Under the pieces are notes generated by a model. That model ran no database searches. It was not told where the DNA came from and was given only the letters and a program-made list of their open reading frames with translations. Positions 46,789-55,543 of a stretch of 64,000 bases of DNA are shown here, one piece after another. How positions within the stretch are numbered: the first letter of the stretch is position 1; the number at the start of each line of letters is the position of its first letter. Both the position numbers and the translations under genes were made by a program. This DNA is from Paracoccaceae bacterium (GTDB lineage: Bacteria; Pseudomonadota; Alphaproteobacteria; Rhodobacterales; Rhodobacteraceae), in contig JALSKC010000017.1 in the NCBI GenBank assembly GCA_026989055.1, forward strand, positions 29,517-93,516, read 5' to 3'.

Positions 46789-48225
46789 CTACTCTTCCCA
46801 GCCGCCCACCGATTTCACCTCGAGAAACTCGTGCAGTCCCCACAGGCCGCCCTCGCGCCCGTTGCCGGACTGCTTGTAGCCGCCAAATGGCGCTCCCTTG
46901 CCGCGCGACTGCCCGTTGATTTCCACCATCCCCGAACGCAGACGGCGGGTCAGCCGGCGTGCCCGTTCCCGATCCCGGGTCTGCACGTAGTTGGTCAGCC
47001 CGTAGACCGTGCCGTTGGCGATGCGCAACGCCTCCTCCTCGTCGGAAAACTTCATGATCGACAGGACCGGGCCGAAGATCTCCTCCTGCGCGATGGTCAT
47101 CTCCGGGGTCACGTCGGCGAACACCGTCGGGCGCACGAAATAGCCACGGTTGTGCCCCTCGGGGCGGCCGAGCCCGCCGGCGACCAGACGCGCGCCCTCG
47201 TCGATCCCCTTCTGGATCAGATCCTGGATCTTGTCATACTGCGCCTGCGACACCACCGGCCCGATATGCCGCCCCGGCTTCGAGGCGACATCCACCTGGG
47301 TTCTGTCCGCTTCCGCCGCCGCCTGCGCCACGGCTTCGTCATAGCGCGGTGCCTCGACCATCATCCGGGTCGGGGCGTTGCACGACTGCCCGCTGTTCTG
47401 GAAGCAGTGCCGGACCCCGCGCACGACGGCCTTTTCGTCGGCATCGGCAAAGATCAGGTTCGCCCCCTTGCCGCCCAGTTCCAGGCTGACGCGCTTGATC
47501 GTGTCGGCGGCGGACTTGGAAATCAGCCTGCCCGCCCGCGAAGAGCCGGTAAAGGAGATCATGTCGATGTCCGGGTGCGCCGACATCTGGCTGCCCACAC
47601 CCGGCCCGTCGCCGTTGACCAGGTTGAACACGCCGGGCGGCAGGCCGATCTCGTCCACCATCTCGGCAAACAGCAGCGACGACAGCGGCGCGATCTCGGA
47701 CGGTTTCAGCACCATCGTGCAGCCGGCCGCGATCGCCGGGGCCACCTTCAGCGCCACCTGGTTCATCGGCCAGTTCCAGGGCGTGATCAGCCCGGCAACG
47801 CCCACCGGTTCATACAGGATGCGGTCGTTGGGGGCGTGCGCGCCGAGCATCCGGTCGAATTCGAAGTCGCGCAGCGCGTCGATGGTTTCCTCGATATGCC
47901 ACGACCCGGCACCGACCTGCGAGCGGCGCGAAAGGTCGATCGGCGCGCCCATTTCCAGGCTCATCGCCTCGGCCATCTCCCCGGCACGGGAGTTGTAGGC
48001 CGCCAGCAGTGCCTCCAGCGCCTCCAGACGCTCGGCCTTGCTGCTCCGGCTCCAGCCGTCGAAGGCCCGGCGGGCGGCGGCCACGGCGGCATCGGTATCG
48101 GCCTGCCCCCCCAGCGAGATCACCGCGCAGACCTCTTCGCTCGAAGGGTCGATGACATCGAAATCACGCCCTTCCAGCGGCTCCACCCAGGCGCCATCGA
48201 TGTAGAACCTGCGCTTTTCAAGCAT
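46789..48225 (-). CDS. NAD(P)-dependent aldehyde dehydrogenase
   Basis: 478-residue aldehyde dehydrogenase that oxidises an aldehyde to an acid. The catalytic residues are Glu in LELGGKGANLI (about residues 248-258) and Cys in QNSGQSCNAPTRM (about 279-291), with ITPWNWPMNQ for the cofactor pocket and EEIFGPVLSI near 383. The ATG at 48225 has GGAGAGG upstream. The substrate is unknown; it is near putA but on the other side of putR and probably independent. Confidence 0.9.
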   Translation of the reverse strand: MLEKRRFYIDGAWVEPLEGRDFDVIDPSSEEVCAVISLGGQADTDAAVAAARRAFDGWSRSSKAERLEALEALLAAYNSRAGEMAEAMSLEMGAPIDLSRRSQVGAGSWHIEETIDALRDFEFDRMLGAHAPNDRILYEPVGVAGLITPWNWPMNQVALKVAPAIAAGCTMVLKPSEIAPLSSLLFAEMVDEIGLPPGVFNLVNGDGPGVGSQMSAHPDIDMISFTGSSRAGRLISKSAADTIKRVSLELGGKGANLIFADADEKAVVRGVRHCFQNSGQSCNAPTRMMVEAPRYDEAVAQAAAEADRTQVDVASKPGRHIGPVVSQAQYDKIQDLIQKGIDEGARLVAGGLGRPEGHNRGYFVRPTVFADVTPEMTIAQEEIFGPVLSIMKFSDEEEALRIANGTVYGLTNYVQTRDRERARRLTRRLRSGMVEINGQSRGKGAPFGGYKQSGNGREGGLWGLHEFLEVKSVGGWEE

Positions 48226-48338
48226 GTCTGACCTCTCCGTGAAAGCATTTCGACGGGCGCAACTTCGGCCCTTTCGCAACCGCGGTCAACGGCAAAACAC
48301 GCCCGGCGGAGGCCGGCGCCGACGGCACGGCGGCGGGC

Positions 48339-48524
48339 TCAGCGAGGCGCGGAGATCCTCTTCGCGATGACGACGGCCATCGGAACGGCTGCCGCAAAGC
48401 CCAGCCCGGCCGCCGTCAGAATCGGCCCTGGCGCATCGTGACCCAGCGCAAGCGCCACCACGATTCCGGAACCGGCCAGGACAACCCCGGCCATCGAATG
48501 GATGATCGAGGCAAGTCGCAGCAT
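48339..48524 (-). CDS. Small membrane protein of the type often labelled 'CTP synthetase'
   Basis: 61-residue protein with two hydrophobic helices: about 5-28 (IIHSMAGVVLAGSGIVVALA) and 35-54 (GPILTAAGLGFAAAVPMAVV), ending in IAKRISAPR. Rhodobacterales genomes carry such small proteins under the misleading label CTP synthetase; this one cannot be that enzyme. GGAGGAGG lies seven bases before the ATG at 48524, supporting the start. Role unknown. Confidence 0.72.
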   Translation of the reverse strand: MLRLASIIHSMAGVVLAGSGIVVALALGHDAPGPILTAAGLGFAAAVPMAVVIAKRISAPR

Positions 48525-49820
48525 CGCAGATCCTCCTCCATGCAGCCTCATGCGGCGTCCGCCACCCCTCTGCCACAACGGCGCGGGCACGGCCTTGACA
48601 TGGCACAACCCCCGCCGGAAACCGCCACCTGTCGCATCCCTGCCGGCCGCATGGATATTGTGCTTACCGTATCAAGCCCCGCGGCATCTCGGATTTTATA
48701 CAACATGTAGTTGATCCCATCTTCCGGGCACTATAAGGAGAGGGCACAGGTGCATGGACGCGGTTATGCATGAACTGGCGGCGGGGCTCGTTCGCGCAGG
48801 CGGGCGGGCCCCGTTCGTCCTTCCCGGCACCCGTCTTCCCTGGCCGCCGCCGTCTTTCCAGACATTTCCCGGAAGCCGTCCCCCTGTGCCGGGCACCCCC
48901 GCCCCGGAAGCCCGGCCTCGCCGCGGCCCGGAACCCGCCGCGCATCGGCCCCGCAGGCAGAGCGACGGCACCCGCGCATCGCTCACTTCCACCCGCATGG
49001 GCCGGACCCCTGCCGGCACATGGCGCACGAGCCCCCGGCCGGGAAGACCGCAACCGGAAGAACGGGGACCGGAAGGATGAAGGATGAAGAGTTCGAAACT
49101 CGGAAAACCGGCACGGGAAAAGGCGCCAGGTGCTCAGACGCGGTCCTTGCACGTGCCTTGCGGCACCCCTGGCGCCTCCCCGGGCATACCACCCCGGCCC
49201 GGGCATACCATCCCGGAGGGTGCCAAGACCCGGATGCCGGAACTCCGCAGAGCTCCGGGCGCCGCGTTCGGCTCGAAAACCGCTCGCGGCCCGTCCGGCC
49301 CCCGGAACCCGCACGGAAGGCATGGATTCGCCGAACCCGGCCTTCCCGCGGCTCCCCCGAAACCGCCCCGGACGCTTCCGGCCCCGGAGAACCTGCCCCA
49401 GGACCTTTCCCGCCCGGCCCGGCCTCGCTGGGCCTTCACGCACCGCCCGGTTTCCCGGAAGCCCGGTCTCCCCGAGGTCCATTTCCCTCTTGAGGTTTCC
49501 CCTTGAGGTCCACTTCGCGAGGTCCACTTCTCCCCCAGGGCCCGTATTCCTCCAAGGCCCGCAGCGGCAGGCTCAGCTTCGCCGAAAACGGGTGAGTCGG
49601 GCAAGGAATAAATTGCCGGAATCGACGATTTCTTGTGGACAAGCCATTGGAATTTCTGTTGAAATCATGTGGACAAGTTGAAAATTCCATATCCGGCACG
49701 GGGTTGGAGGCCTTTCCCGAGCTGCCTCTCCCGACAGACAGCCCGAACGCCGGGCTGCCCTCCCGGAGACCGCTGCCCCGTCCCGCTCTCCGCCCGACCT
49801 GCGCCCGGCGCGGAGTGCGC
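48525..49820. other. 1.3-kb stretch with no convincing gene
   Basis: Lies upstream of the 61-residue protein and downstream of the CIO operon. I recognise no protein in either strand. A weak candidate is an ORF starting ATG 48754 (to 49080, 108 codons, MDAVMHELAAGLVRAGGRAP), with AAGGAGAG 11 bases upstream, but the rest is Pro/Arg low complexity. CCCGGGCATACC-type units repeat near 49178-49215 and GAGGTCCACTTC-type near 49486-49535. An imperfect FNR-like TTGACATGGCACAA lies at 48593-48606. The AT-rich island at about 49605-49690 is described separately. Confidence 0.5.
49632..49677. repeat. Paired near-palindromes CTTGTGGACAAG / CATGTGGACAAG
   Basis: CTTGTGGACAAG (49632-49643) is a perfect dyad with a GG centre; CATGTGGACAAG (49666-49677) differs in one base. 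Spacing is 34 bases centre to centre, within the most AT-rich 90 bases of the window. The shared TGTGGACAA is the complement of TTGTCCACA, close to a DnaA box. Could be tandem operators or DnaA sites. Confidence 0.5.
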
Positions 49821-49946
49821 TCAGATCATCAGCCGGATCCCGTAGGCAACGATCCCCAGAAGCAGGATTCCGCCCAACCAGAGCGCCACGAACCAGAACA
49901 GGCGGCGCCACAGGGGGCGGTCCGCCTGCTGCGGCGGCCGCCCCAT
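49821..49946 (-). CDS. DUF2474 small subunit of a CIO-type bd oxidase
   Basis: 41-residue one-helix protein, MGRPPQQADRPLWRRLFWF then a helix VALWLGGILLLGIVAYGI. The RPLWRRLxWF start is the DUF2474 signature, a family found at the end of cyanide-insensitive oxidase operons and equivalent to CydX. Its ATG shares a base with the cydB stop (TGATG). Too short for many gene callers. Confidence 0.85.
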   Translation of the reverse strand: MGRPPQQADRPLWRRLFWFVALWLGGILLLGIVAYGIRLMI

Positions 49947-50950
49947 CAGTGATACCCCTGCTCCGGGTCCACCTTGCCGCGGAATACCCAGTAGGAATAG
50001 CTCGTGTAGGCCAGGATCACCGGGATCAGGAACAGCGCTCCCCAGCCGATGAAGGCCAGGCTTTCATCCGGCGCGGCAGCGTCCCAGATGGTCAGGCTCG
50101 GCGGCACCATGTAGGGGTAGAAGCTGATCCCGAGCCCCGCGAAGGACAGCACGAACAGCGCCAGCGAGGCCAGGAAGGGCAGCGCGTCGCGGCGCTCGGT
50201 CAACCCCTTGTAGAGATACCAGACGGCCCAGAGCACCAGCGCCGGCACCACCGCCGAATACAGGCCGGCCGGCCAGGAGAACCAGCGCCCCAGATAGACG
50301 GGGTTGAGGAACGGCGTGATCAGGCTGATCAGCCCGATCAGCCCGACGGTGCCCAGCGCAAGCACCCGCGCCAGCCGGTAGGACTGCTCGCGCAGCGCTC
50401 CTTCGGTCTTCAGGATCAGCCAGCCGCTGCCGAGCAGCGCATAGCCAACCACAATCGCCGCGCCGGTGAGCAGCGAGAACGGGCTCAGCCAGTCCCAGTT
50501 GCCGCCGGCATAGGCCCGGTCGGCCACCTCGATGCCCTGCACCAGCGCCCCCAGCGCCACCCCCTGGGCGAAGGCCGCCACCAGGGAACCCCCGGCGAAA
50601 GACCAGTCCCACACCCGTTTCCAGCGGGTGGTGCGCCAGCGGAACTCGAAGGCGACACCGCGAAAGATCAGCCCGATCAGCATGGCGATGATCGGCGCGT
50701 AAAGCGCCGTCAGCACCACCCCGTAGGCCTGCGGGAACACCGCGTAGAGTCCGCCGCCGCCAAGCACCAGCCAGGTCTCGTTGCCGTCCCAGATCGGGGC
50801 GACCGAATTCATCGCCGTGTCGCGGTCGCGTTCCCTGCGGATCAGTGGAAAGAGGATCCCGATCCCCAGGTCGAAACCGTCGAGAATCACGTACACCAGG
50901 ATCGCAAAGGCGATCACCCCGGCCCAGATGAATGCCAGATCGAAGATCAT
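49946..50950 (-). CDS. cydB: Cytochrome bd-type quinol oxidase subunit II (CioB)
   Basis: 334-residue membrane subunit with about eight helices. N-terminal YVILDGFDLGIGILFPL, SVAPIWDGNETWLVLGGG and FRWRTTRWKRVWDWSF are family blocks. Short length fits the CIO subgroup. Overlaps cydA by four bases (ATGA). Quinol oxidase, an alternative terminal branch to cbb3. Confidence 0.95.
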   Translation of the reverse strand: MIFDLAFIWAGVIAFAILVYVILDGFDLGIGILFPLIRRERDRDTAMNSVAPIWDGNETWLVLGGGGLYAVFPQAYGVVLTALYAPIIAMLIGLIFRGVAFEFRWRTTRWKRVWDWSFAGGSLVAAFAQGVALGALVQGIEVADRAYAGGNWDWLSPFSLLTGAAIVVGYALLGSGWLILKTEGALREQSYRLARVLALGTVGLIGLISLITPFLNPVYLGRWFSWPAGLYSAVVPALVLWAVWYLYKGLTERRDALPFLASLALFVLSFAGLGISFYPYMVPPSLTIWDAAAPDESLAFIGWGALFLIPVILAYTSYSYWVFRGKVDPEQGYH

Positions 50951-52383
50951 TTCCCGTCCTCCGCGCTTTCCAGAACCGCCGGCGCGAGCCCCGACGTGAT
51001 GCCGGCGGTGCGCGTCGGGCCGATGTCGTGAATGTCCAGCCCCTTGTCGGGAGGGACGTTCATCAGCCGCAGGATGTAGAAGGTGCCGCTGCCGAACAGC
51101 GCGAAATATACCCCGATGAAGATCAGGAGCGAGGTGCCCACGGCCGAGGCCTCGAGCGGGCCGACGCTGTCGGCGGTGCGCAGCAGTCCGTAGACCGTCC
51201 AGGGCTGGCGGCCGACCTCGGTGGTGATCCAGCCCGCCAGCACCGCCCCGAACCCCGCCGGCGACATCAGTATCGACGCCCGCAGCAGCCAGGGCGAATC
51301 ATGCAGCCGGCCGCGCCATCGCGCCCAGGCGCCCCACAGCCCGAGGCCCAGCATGGCAAAGCCCAGGGCCACCATCACCCGGAAGCTCCAGAACACGATC
51401 GCCGCCGGCGGGCGCTCGTCCTTCGGGAACTCCTTGAGCCCGGAGATGGAGCCATCCAGCGTCCGGGTCAGGATCAGCGAGCCGAGATAGGGGATTTCCA
51501 GCGCATAGCGGGTTTCCTCGGCCTCGTCGTCGGGAATGCCGAACAGGATCAGCGGCGTGCCACCCTCGTAGGTCTCGTAATGCCCCTCCATCGCCGCCAG
51601 CTTGGCCGGCTGGTATTTCAGCGTGTTCAGCCCGTGCTCGTCGCCGACGAATATCTGCAGCGGCGCAACGGTGATCAGCATCCACATCGCCATCGAGAAC
51701 ATCAGCCGCGCGCCCTCGCCGCCCCCTCCGTTGCCTTCCCTGCCTGCCCGCGCGCGCAACAGGTGCCAGGCTCCGACCCCGCCGACCACCAGCGCCGTGG
51801 TCAGATAGGCCGCCAGCACCATGTGGACCAGCCGGTAGGGGAAGGAGGGGTTGAACACGATCTCCCACCAGTTTTCGGGAACGAACTGCCCGACCTCGTT
51901 GATCGAATAGCCCGCCGGCGTCTGCATCCAGCTGTTGACGCTGAGGATCCAGGTTGCCGACATCAGCGTACCCAGGGCCACCATGACGGTGGCCAGCAGG
52001 TGCAGCCCCGGCCCCACGCGCTCGCGCCCGAACAGCATCACTCCGAGAAAGCCGGCCTCGAGAAAGAAGGCGCTCATCACCTCGTAGCCCAGAAGCGGCC
52101 CGAGCACCGGGCCGGTCTTGTCGGCGAATACCGGCCAGTTGGTCCCGAACTGGTAGGACATCACGATGCCCGAAACCACGCCCATGCCGAAGGTGACCGA
52201 AAAGATCGTCTTCCAGTAGTCGAAGACCCGCAGGTAGACCGCTCGCCCGGTCAGGTAATGCAGCCCGTTCAGCACCGCCAGATAGCTGGCCAGTCCGATC
52301 GAGAAGGCCGGGAAGATGATATGGGCCGACACAGTGAATGCGAACTGGATCCGTGCCAGTTCCAGCGCGTCAAGGCCGAACAT
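50947..52383 (-). CDS. cydA: Cytochrome bd-type quinol oxidase subunit I (CioA)
   Basis: 478-residue catalytic subunit. The N-terminal RIQFAFTVSAHIIFPAFSIG has the heme b595/d His (about residue 20); the signature GWITTEVGRQPWTVYG lies near 385-400. Compared with about 520 residues for E. coli CydA, the Q-loop is short, as in cyanide-insensitive oxidases (CIO). No cydDC is adjacent. Operon cydA-cydB-DUF2474. Confidence 0.95.
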   Translation of the reverse strand: MFGLDALELARIQFAFTVSAHIIFPAFSIGLASYLAVLNGLHYLTGRAVYLRVFDYWKTIFSVTFGMGVVSGIVMSYQFGTNWPVFADKTGPVLGPLLGYEVMSAFFLEAGFLGVMLFGRERVGPGLHLLATVMVALGTLMSATWILSVNSWMQTPAGYSINEVGQFVPENWWEIVFNPSFPYRLVHMVLAAYLTTALVVGGVGAWHLLRARAGREGNGGGGEGARLMFSMAMWMLITVAPLQIFVGDEHGLNTLKYQPAKLAAMEGHYETYEGGTPLILFGIPDDEAEETRYALEIPYLGSLILTRTLDGSISGLKEFPKDERPPAAIVFWSFRVMVALGFAMLGLGLWGAWARWRGRLHDSPWLLRASILMSPAGFGAVLAGWITTEVGRQPWTVYGLLRTADSVGPLEASAVGTSLLIFIGVYFALFGSGTFYILRLMNVPPDKGLDIHDIGPTRTAGITSGLAPAVLESAEDGK

Positions 52384-52720
52384 GCGATTTCTCCTTCACT
52401 CCGCGCCGCTGCCAGGCGCGATCCTGTCGCCTTCGGGGAACCATAGCACATTCAGGCGGCCGGAACCGTGCCGCATTGTCGCACATGGCAAGTCCCTGCG
52501 TCCCCTTCCGGGCCGGCGGGGCGCTGCGCCCGCGCCTCTGCCGTCTCAGCCCGCGATCGGATCGGGGCCGGCCGCCGGAGGCCACGCCTCCGGGAGAGCG
52601 GAGGACAAAGCGCCGCATGTGAACGGCCCGGCACGGGCCCTATCTAGCGCCTGACACGAAACCCGCGGGTTTCGGCACGCGTTCGCATCATCCGATTCAC
52701 ATCAGCCGAGGAGCAGAAAG
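52384..52720. other. 337-bp divergent gap between the CIO operon and peroxiredoxin
   Basis: Contains the cydA leader and, at 52709-52714, a GAGGAG-like ribosome binding site for the peroxiredoxin. I see no gene, repeat or FNR dyad here, so the CIO operon does not appear to be under direct FNR control. Confidence 0.5.
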
Positions 52721-53368
52721 ATGGGCCTGAGAATCAACGATACCGCCCCCGACTTCACCGCCAATTCCACCGAAGGCGAGATCCGCTTTCACGACTGGAT
52801 CGGTGATTCCTACGCGATCCTGTTCTCGCATCCGAAGGACTTCACCCCGGTGTGCACCACCGAATTCGGCGCCGTGGCGCAGCTGGCCGACGAATGGGCC
52901 AGACGCAACACCAAGGTGATCGGCGTGTCGGTGGACAGCGTCGAGGACCATCTGAAGTGGAAATCCGATGTCGAAGGCTACGCCGGCAAGCCCGTGAGCT
53001 TTCCGATCCTCGACGACAGCGACCTGAAGATCGCCAAGCTCTACGACATGCTGCCGGCCGATGCCTACCTGCCCGACGGGCGCACGCCTGCCGACAGCGC
53101 CACCGTGCGCACCGTCTTCATCATCGGCCCCGACAAGAAGATCCGCCTGATGATGACCTACCCGATGTCGGTGGGGCGCAACTTCGCCGAGGTGCTGCGC
53201 GCGCTGGACGCGATCCGGCTGACCGACAGCCAGCCGCTGGCCACCCCGGCCAACTGGACCGAGGGCCAGGACGTGATCGTGGCGCTCTCGCTGGATACCG
53301 AACGGGCACGAGAAAAGTTCGGCCAGGTCGAGGAGGTGCTTCCCTACCTGCGCACGACCCGCATCTGA
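52721..53368 (+). CDS. 1-Cys peroxiredoxin (Prx6-type)
   Basis: 215-residue peroxidase. Peroxidatic Cys45 in HPKDFTPVCTTE (PxxxTxxC); no resolving Cys is present in the C-terminal region, as in the 1-Cys Prx6 class, whose long C-terminus (TDSQPLATPANWTEGQD) is present. Detoxifies hydroperoxides in the cytoplasm, fitting a branch next to an oxidase operon. GAGCAGAAAG precedes the ATG. Confidence 0.93.
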   Translation: MGLRINDTAPDFTANSTEGEIRFHDWIGDSYAILFSHPKDFTPVCTTEFGAVAQLADEWARRNTKVIGVSVDSVEDHLKWKSDVEGYAGKPVSFPILDDSDLKIAKLYDMLPADAYLPDGRTPADSATVRTVFIIGPDKKIRLMMTYPMSVGRNFAEVLRALDAIRLTDSQPLATPANWTEGQDVIVALSLDTERAREKFGQVEEVLPYLRTTRI

Positions 53369-53575
53369 ACCGCCCCCGGCTCCCCGGGCCGCCATGCGGC
53401 ATCGGGCGGAAGGGCTCCGCCGCGCCGGTGGAGCCCTTTCCACTGGCCTGCCGGCGGCCGGAGCGCCCGTATTTCCCCATCGCCCCGCGCCGGGCAGGCA
53501 CGGGTCGGCAGCTTGCCGCTTGCTCCGCGCTTCCCCCGGACGTAGGGTCCGCGCGACCGGAAGGGGCCTTCGACA

Positions 53576-54898
53576 GTGATCCTCTATCGCGCCATCCAGC
53601 TGCTGCTCGCGCCTCTCGTGGCCCTGCGCTTCGTCGCGGCCCTGCTGCGCCGGCGCGAAACCGTCACCACGCTGCGCGAGCGCCTGGCCCTGGATCCGCC
53701 GCGACCACGGCCCGCCTCCCGGCTGTGGCTGCATGGCGCCTCGCTGGGCGAGCTCACGGCCGCCCGCCGGCTGATCGAAATGCTGCTGGAACGCGCTCCC
53801 GGGCTGGAACTCGTCGTCACCAGCAATACCGTCCCGGGGCGCGACATGGTTGCCGGCTGGGGGCTGGAGCGGGTGCGGGCGCATCTGGCCCCGCTGGACT
53901 ACCCCCGCATCACCCGCCGTTTCCTCGACCGCTGGCAGCCGCGCGCCTGCGTGAGCCTGGAAAACGAACTCTGGCCCGTGCGCCTCGCGCTCGCCGCCGA
54001 GGCCGGGCTGCCGGTGGTGGTGGTCGGCGGGCGGATGTCGGCGCGCTCTGCCCGCGGCTGGTCCCGCCTGCCGGGGCTGCGCCGACGGGCGCTGGGGGCG
54101 ATCACGCTGCTGCTGCCGCTGGACGCCGCCAACGCCCGGCGCCTCGCCGGGCTGGGGCTCGAAACGCGCCGGATCGGCGCGCCGCTCAATCTGAAGGCCG
54201 AGGCCACGACAACACCGCCGGCGCCGGCCGAGCTGGCCCGGCTGCGCCCGGCCTTCCCCCACACGGACACGGTGCTCGCCGCCTCGACCCACCCCGGCGA
54301 CGAGGCGCTGATACTGGAAGCCTTCGCCCTCGCGCGACGCAGCCGGCCCGCGCTGCGCCTGATCCTGGCCCCGCGCCACCCCGCACGCGCCGGCGCGATC
54401 CTGCGGCTGATCGCCCGGGCCGGCCTCACCGCCGCCCGCCGCTCGGATCCGGGCAGCGATCCGACAGGCTGCGATGTCTACCTGGCCGACACGATCGGAG
54501 AGATGGCGCTGTTCCATTCCCTGGCCGCGCAGACGGTAATGGGAGGGTCGTTTTCGGATCTGGGCGGGCACAGCCCGCTCGAAGCGGTGCAGTGCGGTTC
54601 GGTGGTGGTGCATGGCCCGGACGTGGCCAATCATGCCGACGCCTACCGCGCGCTGGCCGAAGCCGACGCCGCCTTCAGGGTGGAAGACGCCTCCGGGCTG
54701 GCGGCGCTTCTGGCCCGCTCCCCCGACCCGCAGGCGCTGGAAGCCACCGCCCGACGCGCCCGCGCGGCGCTGGAGGCGCTGCGCCCGGGCCGACAGGTGC
54801 TGGAGGCGCTGGCTGACCGGCTGGCCGGCTATGGAACGTCCCGGGGCGGTCGGAACGGCCGGTGCCCTGACCCGCCGCCCCCTGCGGCCCGCGTTTGA
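53576..54898 (+). CDS. Kdo transferase-like glycosyltransferase (WaaA family)
   Basis: 440-residue GT-B glycosyltransferase. N-terminal domain with LWLHGASLGELTAARRLIE (about residues 51-69) and ENELWPVRL; C-terminal domain with ASTHPGDEALIL (240-251), LILAPRHP (about 262-269) and FSDLGGHSPLEAV (about 324-336). These are WaaA blocks for moving Kdo to lipid A. The GTG at 53576 is the likely start. Since Rhodobacterales can carry two copies, this may be the second. A Pro/Arg-rich 20-residue tail is not family-typical. Confidence 0.85.
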   Translation: MILYRAIQLLLAPLVALRFVAALLRRRETVTTLRERLALDPPRPRPASRLWLHGASLGELTAARRLIEMLLERAPGLELVVTSNTVPGRDMVAGWGLERVRAHLAPLDYPRITRRFLDRWQPRACVSLENELWPVRLALAAEAGLPVVVVGGRMSARSARGWSRLPGLRRRALGAITLLLPLDAANARRLAGLGLETRRIGAPLNLKAEATTTPPAPAELARLRPAFPHTDTVLAASTHPGDEALILEAFALARRSRPALRLILAPRHPARAGAILRLIARAGLTAARRSDPGSDPTGCDVYLADTIGEMALFHSLAAQTVMGGSFSDLGGHSPLEAVQCGSVVVHGPDVANHADAYRALAEADAAFRVEDASGLAALLARSPDPQALEATARRARAALEALRPGRQVLEALADRLAGYGTSRGGRNGRCPDPPPPAARV

Positions 54899-54983
54899 TA
54901 CCCGGCCCCTTCCGGCCTATGCTGGGAAAGGGGACGCCCCTGCGGGGAAGGCAGGCAGGCAGGCACGCAGGCAAGACAAGGCA

Positions 54984-55451
54984 GTGAAGACATCCAAGGT
55001 GAAACAGCGTCAGATCAGGCTGGAGGGCGCCGGCAAGAAGGCGGTTGTCACCCAGTTCGGCGCCCTGTGCTACCGGAAGCGCGACGGTGCGCTGCAGATT
55101 CTCCTCGTTACCGGGCGTCGCTCGGGCAAGTGGGGCATCCCCAAGGGCTGGCCGAAGGACAACGCAACCCCGGCCCAGACCGCCGCCGCCGAAGCTTTCG
55201 AGGAAGCCGGCGCCGAGGGTCGGATCAGCCCGCTCTGCCTGGGCATCTATACGGATACCAAGCGCCTGGGCGGCCGGCGTCAGCCGGTCGTCATCGCGGT
55301 CTATCCGATGAAGGTGAAGCGTCTGCATGCGATCTACCCGGAACGTGGCCAGCGCAAGCGGCGCTGGATGAGCCGCAAGCGCGCGGCCGCGAGTGTCGCC
55401 AACCCCGAACTGCGCCAGCTGATCCGCGGCTTCGCTCCGGGCGGCGGCTGA
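54984..55451 (+). CDS. Nudix hydrolase
   Basis: 155-residue phosphohydrolase of the DIPP-like class. The Nudix box reads GWPKDNATPAQ then TAAAEAFEEAGAEG: the metal-binding EExG is kept, but the early Glu and the Arg of the REUxEE block are Ala. Rich in Lys/Arg. The start is a GTG at 54984, or the GTG at 54999. Substrate unknown. Follows the Kdo-transferase by 85 bases. Confidence 0.82.
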   Translation: MKTSKVKQRQIRLEGAGKKAVVTQFGALCYRKRDGALQILLVTGRRSGKWGIPKGWPKDNATPAQTAAAEAFEEAGAEGRISPLCLGIYTDTKRLGGRRQPVVIAVYPMKVKRLHAIYPERGQRKRRWMSRKRAAASVANPELRQLIRGFAPGGG

Positions 55452-55543
55452 CCCCGCGGCTTGCGGCGTGAGAATTGCAGACTGCGGATTGTAAAACGGC
55501 AAAAACGGGCTATGCTCCGGCAGGCTCCAAGGCAGGGATGCGC

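Noticed and set aside
48664..49527. Open frames of up to 287 codons in the 1.3-kb gap
   Set aside because: Pro/Arg/Gly-rich in all frames, no motif recognised, and short repeats within; typical of non-coding DNA of high GC. Kept only as a low-confidence candidate at 48754.
52384..52720. FNR or NnrR box upstream of the CIO operon (TTGTCGCACATGGCAA near 52477-52492)
   Set aside because: Half-sites do not fit TTGA-N6-TCAA; similarity to related dyads is too weak to call.
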